Assembly: GCA_023436485.1 (NCBI GenBank)
Contig: JAEZIU010000264.1
Coordinates: 1-5,581 of the forward strand
Source of the DNA: Bacillota bacterium
Lineage (GTDB): Bacteria; Bacillota; Clostridia; Acetivibrionales; DSM-1351
Length of the DNA: 5,581 nt
Direction: 5' to 3'
Of this stretch, positions 1 to 5,581 are shown piece by piece. The number at the start of each line of letters is the position of its first letter. Position 1 is the stretch's first letter. The notes below the pieces were generated by a model that worked only from the letters and a program-made list of their open reading frames with translations, was not told the origin of the DNA and did not search any database. Made by a program: the position numbers and the translations under genes.

Positions 1-254
1 CAAACATTAAATCTGCTATAAAGAGAGTTAAAGTAATTGAGACTAAGACTTTGAAGAACACTATCAGAAAGTCAGCACTCAAGACTACTGTTAAAAAATG
101 TAAGGAAGCTATCGCTACTGGTGAAAATAAAACTGACGCTTATAAAGCAGCTACAAAGGCTTTAGATAAAGCCGCAGCAAAGAACTTAATGCATAAAAAC
201 ACTGCTGCGAGAAAGAAATCAAGATTAGCAAAAGCTATAAATGCAGCAAAATAA
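1..254 (+). CDS. rpsT: 30S ribosomal protein S20, 5'-partial
   Basis: S20 is a primary 16S rRNA-binding protein that helps early assembly of the small ribosomal subunit. The reading frame is open from the window edge: positions 3 onward translate as NIKSAIKRVKVIETKTLKNT, the standard S20 N-terminus, and the first two bases (CA) fit the end of an Ala or Pro codon 2. Only ATG and one base are therefore missing, and the full protein would be 85 residues, the usual size. The TTG at 51 is an internal Leu codon and not the start. The protein is Lys/Ala-rich and helical, and ends with the typical HKNTAARKKSRLAKAI block before a TAA at 252-254. A strong terminator follows 9 bases later. The promoter and leader, where S20 autoregulation might act, lie outside the window. 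Identification is essentially certain. Confidence 0.97.
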   Translation, partial: NIKSAIKRVKVIETKTLKNTIRKSALKTTVKKCKEAIATGENKTDAYKAATKALDKAAAKNLMHKNTAARKKSRLAKAINAAK

Positions 255-263
255 TTAAAAAAC

Positions 264-291
264 AAAAACTCAGGTTTAACCCTGAGTTTTT
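264..291. terminator. Bidirectional intrinsic terminator between rpsT and hemW
   Basis: AAAAACTCAGG (264-274) and CCTGAGTTTTT (281-291) are perfect reverse complements around a 6-base loop (TTTAAC). On the plus strand the GC-rich core CTCAGG/CCTGAG runs into TTTTTATTTTT (287-297), ending rpsT transcription. On the minus strand the same stem is followed by TTTTTGTTTTTTAA, suiting the end of hemW, whose TAA is at 305-303. The two genes converge on this 48-base gap and share the one hairpin. Confidence 0.93.
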
Positions 292-302
292 ATTTTTGCA
301 TT

Positions 303-1454
303 TTATACAAATTCTACGAACACCTGATTAGCCAGGTCAAAACCCAGTCTTGTCAATTTTACGGAGTCTCCCACTATTTCAACAAGTCCTTTATTTTCAA
401 GGTTTTCAAGAGAATCACTATACTTTGTAAATAGGTTCTGATTAAAACGCTCAAAAAATTCTTTTCCGTTTACCCCGTCTGTTAGACGTAGCCCCAGAAA
501 CATAAACTCAGACATTTTATCAGAAAACTCAAGTGGAAAACGTTCAAGAACAGGTTTATCCTCACGTTCCAGACTATCTGTATAGCCCTCAATGGATATT
601 TCGTTTGAAAATCTAATATCCTTCAAACAAGAATGTGCCCCCGCACCCAAGCCAAGATAATCTATGCATTTCCAATATGTCAAATTGTGCTTGCATTCAT
701 ATCCTTCCTTTGCAAAATTGGATATTTCATACTGTTTTAAACCGTTTCCATTTAGAAAATCAACTGCATAATGATACATTTCTCTGTCAAGTTCGTCTTC
801 TACCTGAACAAGACTGCCTTCCTCCTCCATACTGCCAAATTTTGTACCCTCTTCAATTTTTAGACTGTAGGCTGATATATGGTTGATACCCAGTGAAATT
901 AAATAATTAAGCGTTTCTTTCCAGTCATCAAGAGTCTGTCCGGGAATTCCAAAAATAACATCTGCATTAATATTTTCAATTCCGGCATCTCTTGCATTCT
1001 GGACACTCTCAGTAAAATCCTTGTGACTATGGCATCTTCCAAGGTATTTAAGAAGCTTGTCCTGATATGCCTGTAATCCCATGCTTATTCTGTTTATACC
1101 CGCACTTTTGTAAGCTCTGAGTTTTTCGTTGTTTAACGTACCGGGGTTGCTTTCTATAGTTATTTCACAATTTTCAGATAGTTTATATTCAACTCTGCAG
1201 TTTTCTAATATTTCAGAAATATATCTATAATTAACAACAGATGGCGTTCCCCCACCTATAAATATTGTATCAATGAGATAATCTTTCATCTCCGCTTTAT
1301 ATAGTTCAATTTCTTTTTTCATGGCTTTAAAGTAATTCTCAGCAAGATTAATCTTGCCCGCGAAAGAGTTAAAATCACAGTAATTACATTTGGAACTGCA
1401 AAACGGTACATGGATATACAAACCCGCATTATTCCTATAAAGCAAAGCCTTCAT
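303..1454 (-). CDS. hemW: Radical SAM heme chaperone HemW (coproporphyrinogen oxidase-like)
   Basis: A 383-residue cytoplasmic radical-SAM protein of normal HemW length. The cluster motif is CSSKCNYC (C19, C23, C26), followed by DF; the fourth cysteine typical of true HemN (CxxxCxxCxC) is absent, which favours HemW. Other marks are IHVPFC just before the cluster, the SAM-binding GGGTP at 67-71, ESNPG at 101-105, SMGLQ at 124-128, GIPGQT at 169-174, and the HemW signature HNLTYW at 256-261 followed by GLGAGAHS. The last 90 or so residues form the HemW C-terminal domain. Known of the family: it binds heme and a [4Fe-4S] cluster and delivers heme to target enzymes; the old annotation as oxygen-independent coproporphyrinogen III oxidase is usually wrong for this subgroup. 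The gene stands alone here, convergent with rpsT and divergent from the MATE gene. The start is uncertain: the ATG at 1454 touches its Shine-Dalgarno, and a TTG at 1445-1443 has better spacing. Confidence 0.94.
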   Translation of the reverse strand: MKALLYRNNAGLYIHVPFCSSKCNYCDFNSFAGKINLAENYFKAMKKEIELYKAEMKDYLIDTIFIGGGTPSVVNYRYISEILENCRVEYKLSENCEITIESNPGTLNNEKLRAYKSAGINRISMGLQAYQDKLLKYLGRCHSHKDFTESVQNARDAGIENINADVIFGIPGQTLDDWKETLNYLISLGINHISAYSLKIEEGTKFGSMEEEGSLVQVEDELDREMYHYAVDFLNGNGLKQYEISNFAKEGYECKHNLTYWKCIDYLGLGAGAHSCLKDIRFSNEISIEGYTDSLEREDKPVLERFPLEFSDKMSEFMFLGLRLTDGVNGKEFFERFNQNLFTKYSDSLENLENKGLVEIVGDSVKLTRLGFDLANQVFVEFV

Positions 1455-1460
1455 CTCCCT
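1455..1460 (-). promoter_or_regulatory. Shine-Dalgarno AGGGAG of hemW, start-deciding
   Basis: On the minus strand AGGGAG lies directly against the annotated ATG (spacing 0), while the in-frame TTG three codons later (1445-1443) sits 9 bases away, a normal distance. An in-frame TAA at 1475-1473 excludes a longer protein. Initiation at TTG would give a protein starting MLYRNNAGLYIH, still leaving the whole radical-SAM core. No convincing -10/-35 pair for hemW was found on the minus strand of 1461-1550. Confidence 0.55.
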
Positions 1461-1491
1461 AAAGTAAGGTATTTATTAGCTTTACTTATGG

Positions 1492-1506
1492 TATCACATT
1501 ATGATA
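1492..1506. promoter_or_regulatory. Small dyad TATCA-N5-TGATA, possible operator
   Basis: TATCA (1492-1496) and TGATA (1502-1506) form an inverted repeat just upstream of, and abutting, the extended -10 of the MATE gene. The heptamer ATGGTAT also occurs twice nearby (1488-1494 and 1506-1512), 18 bases apart, about two helical turns. Such an arrangement could bind a dimeric regulator controlling the transporter. No regulator gene adjoins it, and short AT-rich dyads arise by chance, so this is only a candidate. Confidence 0.25.
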
Positions 1507-1515
1507 TGGTATACT
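1507..1515 (+). promoter_or_regulatory. Extended -10 promoter (TGGTATACT) for the MATE gene
   Basis: TATACT at 1510-1515 differs from the SigA -10 consensus at one base and carries the upstream TG (1507-1508) of an extended -10 element. No good -35 is present at 16-18 bases upstream, as is common with extended -10 promoters. Transcription would start near 1521-1523, giving a leader of about 30 bases before the ATG at 1551. Called by eye only. Confidence 0.55.
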
Positions 1516-1537
1516 AGTTAAAAAATGATTCAAATAC

Positions 1538-1541
1538 GGAG
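1538..1541 (+). promoter_or_regulatory. Ribosome binding site (GGAG) of the MATE gene
   Basis: GGAG inside ACGGAG lies 9 bases before the ATG at 1551. This is a suitable spacing and supports that start codon. Confidence 0.75.
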
Positions 1542-1550
1542 TATTCACAC

Positions 1551-2915
1551 ATGGAAAACATCATCATAACCAAGGATACTAAATCCTTCTACAAAATGGC
1601 TTTCGCTCTGGTTCTTCCTATGGCTGTCCAAAACCTTATAAATGTTGGAATAACCTCAATAGATGTCCTTATGCTTGGAAAAGTAAGTGAAACTGTACTC
1701 TCTGCCGCTTCTCTGGCAGGTCAGGTTCAGTTCATAATGACGCTTATATTTTTTGGGCTGACATCAGGAGCTGCAGTACTTACAGCTCAATACTGGGGTA
1801 AAGGTGACACCAAAAGCATTGAAAAGATCATGGGAATCTGTATGAGATTTTCGCTTCTGGTAGCGGTATTTTTTACTGCAATCGTATTAATATTTCCTGC
1901 ACAGGTAATGACTATTTTTACAAATGAGGCCCCGGTTATTGCAGAAGGCGTTAAATACCTGAAAATTATAGCATTGTCATATATTTTTATGTCAATTACC
2001 ATGATCTATCTGAACATTATGAGAAGTGTAGAACGTGTAATTATATCAACAGTTGTATACCTTGCTTCCCTTATTGTAAACTTAATTATTGCATCGTCAC
2101 TAATTTTTGGGCTTTTTGGTTTACCTAAGATGGGAATAGTAGGTGCAGCAATAGCAACCCTCGCCTCACGAGGTGTTGAATTGTTGATTGTAATTATATA
2201 TCACTTTAAAATTAATAAGTTGATTAAATTCAAGCTATCCGATTTATTAGTACACGATAAATTACTATTTAAGGATTTCTTGACTTATTCAATCCCGGTT
2301 ACATTAAATGAGCTTATGTGGGGTGCAGGTGTTGCTACTAATGCAATTGTAATAGGGCATTTAGGGAGTTCGGTAGTCTCCGCAAATTCCGTAGCTCAGA
2401 TTGCGAGACAGCTTGCCACAGTCATAGCATTTGGTCTTGCAAATGCAACAGCCATAACCGTCGGTAAGGCAATCGGAGAAAATAATTATGAAGGTGCAAA
2501 AAATTATGCAAACCGCTTTATTAAGCTTAGCATAATTGCAGGAGTAGCAGGAGGGGTTCTTATACTCATAGCAAGGCCTTTACTTATGTCAGTCCTTAAC
2601 CTTACTGCTATAACAAGGGGTCATTTATCAGTTATGATGTTTGTAATGTCCTACTTTGTAATCGCCCAAGCCTACAATACAACTCTTGTAGTTGGTGTTT
2701 TCCGTGGGGGAGGAGATACAAAGTTCGGCTTATTCCTTGACGTAACAACCATGTGGGGCGGTTCAATCCTATTTGGTGCATTGGCTGCTTTTGTTTTCAA
2801 ATGGAGTGTACCTGTTGTTTACATAATTCTGATGAGCGATGAAATCATTAAAGTTCCTCTGGTTTTGTGGAGATACAGAAGCCTTAAATGGCTTAGAAAT
2901 GTGACAAGAGATTAG
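1551..2915 (+). CDS. MATE family multidrug/toxin efflux transporter
   Basis: A 454-residue integral membrane protein of typical MATE length. It has two homologous MatE halves, about residues 17-180 and 243-405, together giving about 12 hydrophobic helices. The first helix contains the conserved proline in ALVLPMAVQNLI, followed by IDVLMLGKVSE; later come TSGAAVLTAQYWGKGD (about 71-86) at the end of helix 2, the matching second-half segment with AFGLANATAITVGKAIGE, and the conserved VFRGGGDTKFG near 383-393. MATE proteins export cationic drugs, dyes or metabolites in exchange for Na+ or H+; the substrate and coupling ion cannot be read from the sequence. It has its own extended -10 promoter and RBS, is divergent from hemW and convergent with the response regulator, so it is probably monocistronic. 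No compact terminator follows; the long inverted repeat begins about 10 bases after the TAG. The family call is certain, the function generic. Confidence 0.94.
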   Translation: MENIIITKDTKSFYKMAFALVLPMAVQNLINVGITSIDVLMLGKVSETVLSAASLAGQVQFIMTLIFFGLTSGAAVLTAQYWGKGDTKSIEKIMGICMRFSLLVAVFFTAIVLIFPAQVMTIFTNEAPVIAEGVKYLKIIALSYIFMSITMIYLNIMRSVERVIISTVVYLASLIVNLIIASSLIFGLFGLPKMGIVGAAIATLASRGVELLIVIIYHFKINKLIKFKLSDLLVHDKLLFKDFLTYSIPVTLNELMWGAGVATNAIVIGHLGSSVVSANSVAQIARQLATVIAFGLANATAITVGKAIGENNYEGAKNYANRFIKLSIIAGVAGGVLILIARPLLMSVLNLTAITRGHLSVMMFVMSYFVIAQAYNTTLVVGVFRGGGDTKFGLFLDVTTMWGGSILFGALAAFVFKWSVPVVYIILMSDEIIKVPLVLWRYRSLKWLRNVTRD

Positions 2916-2925
2916 CTTTTTGAAA

Positions 2926-3186
2926 TTTTCTGTTTTAACACCGTTACTCCCGTATAAAATTATATCAATGATTGCTTCCAAGATATTTGCAAGAGTTTAT
3001 AGCGGCTCATTTTAAGATATTTTACCGTCGCCCACATTCATCATCCATGATTCATGGTTTCGCTAAAACCTACATTGTGATATGTTTTCCGGTAAAATAT
3101 CCCACTTCGCCGCAAACGTCTGCAAATATCTTTAACCAAGCTTCCATTGATACAATTTATACTCTCGTACAGGTTAAAAAAGATAA
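2926..3186. repeat. Long imperfect inverted repeat filling the intergenic gap
   Basis: The 287-base gap 2916-3202 holds no convincing gene but is largely one imperfect palindrome centred near 3056-3059. Matching blocks, left/right, are: 2933-2939/3173-3179, 2952-2958/3156-3162, 2963-2970/3145-3152, 2974-2977/3138-3141, 2980-2991/3121-3132 (12 of 12, AAGATATTTGCA), 2995-2998/3114-3117, 3002-3006/3109-3113 (GCGGC) and 3016-3027/3090-3101 (12 of 12, GATATTTTACCG). Coordinate sums stay between 6112 and 6117, so the blocks are collinear with only small indels. The apex, 3028-3089, holds two mutually exclusive small hairpins. As RNA this would fold into a stem of about 100 bases per arm with internal loops. 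It could be a MITE-like element (no target duplication seen), a structured transcript, or a relic of inverted duplication. The ends are A-rich on the downstream side of either strand, so it is not a classical intrinsic terminator. Confidence 0.85.
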
Positions 3187-3202
3187 AAAGTATTAAAATA
3201 AA

Positions 3203-4837
3203 TTAAATCATGTTCAGCTTTTCTCTATAGTCGGTAGGATTTATACCCACAATTTTTTTGAACGCTGTACTGAAATAATAAGCATCACGATACCCAACCC
3301 TGTCTGCAATTTCATAAATTTTAAGGTCTGTACTTTTTAGCAGATTCTTAGCATTTTGAATTCTTAGGTTAGTCAGATAATCTATAAAATTCTGCCCGAT
3401 GTGATCATTGAACAGTACACTAAGGTAACCTGAACTAATCCCGAAATCCTTTGCAATGCTGGTTAAGGTTATGTTTTCGCTATAATTCCTATCTACATAA
3501 TCCTTTACTTTGGAAAGCAGATTTTCATTTCTGTTACTTCTTTTCTGATTAATATATTCGTTGATTTTATAAAAGAAGCTAAGCAGCCATTCTTCAAGCT
3601 GTACCAGATTATTTATTTCCTTTACATCAAAATGAAGGTTGAAATCCTCACCCATTATTTCAAAAACATCATATCCCAACTCATTTATGGTTTTGCAGGA
3701 TAAAAGTACTATGTTGTAAATAATAGTATTTATGGCATCCAGCTCAAGTTTGGAACTCTTAATCTGTGTAATAATATCTACAATGTCATTTTTTATTTCC
3801 GGAAATGCACCAATTTTAAGGTCATCATACAGCTTGGTATCACCAAGGATGTGAAGTTGTTTGCTATAAACCTTGTTACCAAAATTAAGGTCATTAAAAA
3901 TATAAACAATTTCCCTTCCGTAAACACGATCAAGCAAAGCTGCAGAACAAGCTTCCCTGTAAGAAATATGCACATCTGTAAGGTTTTTGTATTTATTTCC
4001 TATACCAATAGTCATACAAAATCCCAGTTCCTGTCTGCCTGTTTTAATTAATTCTTCGAAAGCCGGAATAAATTTGTCTATATCATCATAAACGGCAATT
4101 ACAAGCTGATCTATTTTATAATTTATGACAGAGTATACAAGATCGGCGTCATAGGTGTTGGATGAGTCTGTTCCGAAGGTTGAAAGGAACTTGTTTACAA
4201 GGTTATAAAAGGACAGGTTTACTATATATTTCTGCTCCTCATCCTCTTCTCTGATAAGTTCTATGAAGTTATTAATATTTATTACTGCAATAAAATAATC
4301 CCGGTCCTTTAGTTTTGCAAGCTCCAGATAATTCAAATCTCTCTCAACATCGCCGATATAGCTGTTGCTTAGCAAATCATTGAAAAGCTTCTCTCGTAGG
4401 GCCTTTTTGTTTTCTCGTAACTGCCTTCTCAGATTTTCAACTTCTACGCGCTCATTTCTATCCCTTAAAATTTCCTCTGAGAGTTTTTTTACAATCTCTA
4501 AAAGATCCTTAGATTTAAAAGGTTTAAGAATATAATCATTGACATTGAGCTTAATTGATTCCTTGGCATACTCAAACTCTGCATATGCCGTTATAATTAT
4601 ACACTTGATGCCACGATTAAGGCTTTTAATCTCTCTGATAAGCTCAATACCGTTCATTTCGGGCATTTGTATATCGGTAACTACTATATCAATGTTATTC
4701 TTTCTGACAATTTCCAGGGCCTCTATACCGTTACTTGCTTGAAAAACCTCAACAAATCCATATTCTTTCCAATTTGTATTGTATATTATTTTATTTCTAA
4801 TCATTTCTTCATCTTCAACAACTAAAAGCCTGAACAT
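3203..4837 (-). CDS. YesN-like response regulator, REC plus AraC-type DNA-binding domain
   Basis: A 544-residue cytoplasmic transcription regulator. Residues 1-120 are a receiver domain with the acidic pair E8/D9, phospho-acceptor D55 in VVTDIQMPEMNG, T83 and K105 (LKPF). About 110-155 is a charged, probably coiled-coil linker. Residues about 180-315 (YFIAVININN, later MTIGIGNKYKNL and ISYREACSAA) resemble the degenerate GGDEF-like domain found in YesN/CdaR-type regulators; no GGDEF signature is present, so it should not make c-di-GMP. Residues 440-544 are a full AraC domain with two helix-turn-helix units (about 458-478 and 507-528, with IADRVGYRDAYYFSTAFKK) and the terminal G-NPTDYR motif. 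The start ATG lies four bases after the kinase stop, with AAGGTGAG as RBS. Known of the family: when phosphorylated by a YesM-type kinase it usually activates sugar-uptake or polysaccharide-use genes. The target is not visible here. Confidence 0.95.
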   Translation of the reverse strand: MFRLLVVEDEEMIRNKIIYNTNWKEYGFVEVFQASNGIEALEIVRKNNIDIVVTDIQMPEMNGIELIREIKSLNRGIKCIIITAYAEFEYAKESIKLNVNDYILKPFKSKDLLEIVKKLSEEILRDRNERVEVENLRRQLRENKKALREKLFNDLLSNSYIGDVERDLNYLELAKLKDRDYFIAVININNFIELIREEDEEQKYIVNLSFYNLVNKFLSTFGTDSSNTYDADLVYSVINYKIDQLVIAVYDDIDKFIPAFEELIKTGRQELGFCMTIGIGNKYKNLTDVHISYREACSAALLDRVYGREIVYIFNDLNFGNKVYSKQLHILGDTKLYDDLKIGAFPEIKNDIVDIITQIKSSKLELDAINTIIYNIVLLSCKTINELGYDVFEIMGEDFNLHFDVKEINNLVQLEEWLLSFFYKINEYINQKRSNRNENLLSKVKDYVDRNYSENITLTSIAKDFGISSGYLSVLFNDHIGQNFIDYLTNLRIQNAKNLLKSTDLKIYEIADRVGYRDAYYFSTAFKKIVGINPTDYREKLNMI

Positions 4838-4840
4838 ACC

Positions 4841-4848
4841 CTCACCTT
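4841..4848 (-). promoter_or_regulatory. Ribosome binding site of the regulator, inside the kinase 3' end
   Basis: On the minus strand AAGGTGAG overlaps the last codons and the TGA stop (4844-4842) of the kinase, and is followed by GGT and the regulator ATG at 4837-4835. The stop-to-start distance is four bases (4838-4841). A terminating ribosome would thus be placed at the next start, implying translational coupling and matched amounts of kinase and regulator. Confidence 0.75.
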
Positions 4849-5581
4849 CCTATCTGCGGAATATTTACCACTACTTTAGTGCCTACAGATACCTTGCTTT
4901 GGTATTTTAAGCCATACTCACTTCCAAAATTTAATTTTATGCGCTCATTTACATTCCTAATACCAAAATACATGTTCTGGTCCTCAACCTCTTCCTCGCC
5001 TGCCATTATCCTGTTAAGCTTCTCAGTCTTTTCTTCGTCTATACCTTCACCGTTATCTGAGATTTCAAAAATAATCTGGTCATCTTTTAAATAGCCGTTT
5101 ATAACTATAAGACCTTTTTTATCCAAATTTCTTATACCGTGATATATGGAATTCTCGACTAACGGCTGTAATATTAACTTAACCGTTCTAAAATTGTAAA
5201 CCTCATCATCTATCTCAAACAAATAGTCAAATTTATAGGAAAATCTGAATTGCTGTATCGTCAGATAGCTCCTGATGTGGTCAATTTCCTCCCTTATAAA
5301 AACAACTTCTCTTCCGTGACTCAAACTTGTTCTAAAGAACTTGCCAAGGGAATCAACAATATCTATAGCATCGTCATTCCTATTCTGTTCAAGAAGTCCG
5401 ATAATAGAATCAAGAGTGTTGTAGACAAAATGCGGTTTAATAAGCTCCTGCATCGCCTTCATTTCCATAACTCTTATTTTCTGTTGATCTTCTTTGACCT
5501 TATCCATAAGCTCTCTTATCTGATTCATCATTTTATTAAAACTGCTTGCCAGCTGCCCTATTTCATCTCTGGTTCTTATAT
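4842..5581 (-). CDS. YesM-like sensor histidine kinase, 5'-partial (C-terminal part)
   Basis: 245 residues are visible; the gene enters from beyond the right edge. The frame stays open past the internal ATG pair at 5531 and reads IRTRDEIGQLASSFNKMM, the classic C-terminal end of a HAMP domain, so 5531 is not the true start. After a short coiled coil comes the His_kinase motif ELIKPHFVYNTLDS with the phospho-accepting His at 5432-5430, then IREEIDHIRSYLTIQQFRF. The ATPase domain shows the N box LQPLVENSIYHG (Asn at 5153-5151), the G1 box SDNGEGI (5057-5043 for DNGEG) and the G2-like FGIRNVNERIKLNFG. The stretch is complete through the catalytic core and ends in TGA. The missing N-terminus should carry two membrane helices and an extracellular sensor domain that decides the ligand. 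It autophosphorylates and passes phosphate to the adjoining regulator. Confidence 0.95.
   Translation of the reverse strand, partial: IRTRDEIGQLASSFNKMMNQIRELMDKVKEDQQKIRVMEMKAMQELIKPHFVYNTLDSIIGLLEQNRNDDAIDIVDSLGKFFRTSLSHGREVVFIREEIDHIRSYLTIQQFRFSYKFDYLFEIDDEVYNFRTVKLILQPLVENSIYHGIRNLDKKGLIVINGYLKDDQIIFEISDNGEGIDEEKTEKLNRIMAGEEEVEDQNMYFGIRNVNERIKLNFGSEYGLKYQSKVSVGTKVVVNIPQIGR

Noticed and set aside
51..53. TTG at 51 as the start of S20
   Set aside because: The 16 codons before it encode the conserved S20 N-terminus in the same frame, so the gene runs off the left edge.
635..886. 83-codon plus-strand frame opposite hemW
   Set aside because: It lies wholly antisense to strongly conserved hemW sequence, has Cys/Pro/Leu-rich composition typical of an antisense shadow, and has no own signals.
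2972..3196. 74-codon open frame on the plus strand within the intergenic gap
   Set aside because: It starts at TTG with no Shine-Dalgarno, lies entirely within the inverted repeat, ends in low-complexity Lys codons and resembles no family I recognise. The palindrome explains the sequence better.
2916..3202. A classical intrinsic terminator for the MATE gene or the regulator in the gap
   Set aside because: No short GC-rich stem followed by a T-tract was found on either strand; the bases after the long palindrome are A-rich in both reading directions.
5529..5531. ATG at 5531 as the kinase start
   Set aside because: The frame continues upstream to the window edge and encodes the end of a HAMP domain, so this Met is internal.

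Overview
The window reads as ordinary chromosomal DNA of a low-GC Gram-positive bacterium, most likely a Clostridia member. The evidence is AT-rich codon use, strong AGGAG-type ribosome binding sites, a YesM/YesN-type two-component pair and a clostridial-style MATE transporter. The protein style would fit the Ruminiclostridium / cellulolytic clostridia group, but that is an impression that cannot be proven from sequence alone. No tRNA, rRNA, CRISPR array, recognisable transposase or phage gene is visible.

Layout. (1) Positions 1-254, plus strand: nearly all of rpsT (ribosomal protein S20); only the start codon and one base of codon 2 are cut off. (2) 264-291: a perfect 11-bp hairpin with T-tracts on both sides, a shared bidirectional terminator for the convergent rpsT and hemW. 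(3) 303-1454, minus: hemW, a radical-SAM heme chaperone. (4) 1455-1550: divergent intergenic region with an extended -10 promoter, a small dyad and a ribosome binding site for the next gene. (5) 1551-2915, plus: a 12-helix MATE efflux transporter. (6) 2916-3202: a non-coding gap between convergent genes, almost completely filled by a long imperfect inverted repeat (about 2926-3186). This is the least explained element of the window. (7) 3203-4837, minus: a 544-residue REC / GGDEF-like / AraC response regulator. (8) 4842 to beyond the window end, minus: its partner sensor histidine kinase, of which the end of HAMP and the whole catalytic part are seen.

How they work together. The kinase and regulator form one translationally coupled operon transcribed right to left. 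It probably senses an extracellular signal (in this family usually a carbohydrate or peptide) and activates a nearby operon that lies outside the window. The MATE gene appears to be a single-gene unit with its own promoter, and rpsT and hemW are housekeeping genes. I see no clear new multi-gene system. The candidate for something undescribed is the 260-bp inverted repeat, which could be a MITE-like element, a structured RNA or an old inverted duplication.
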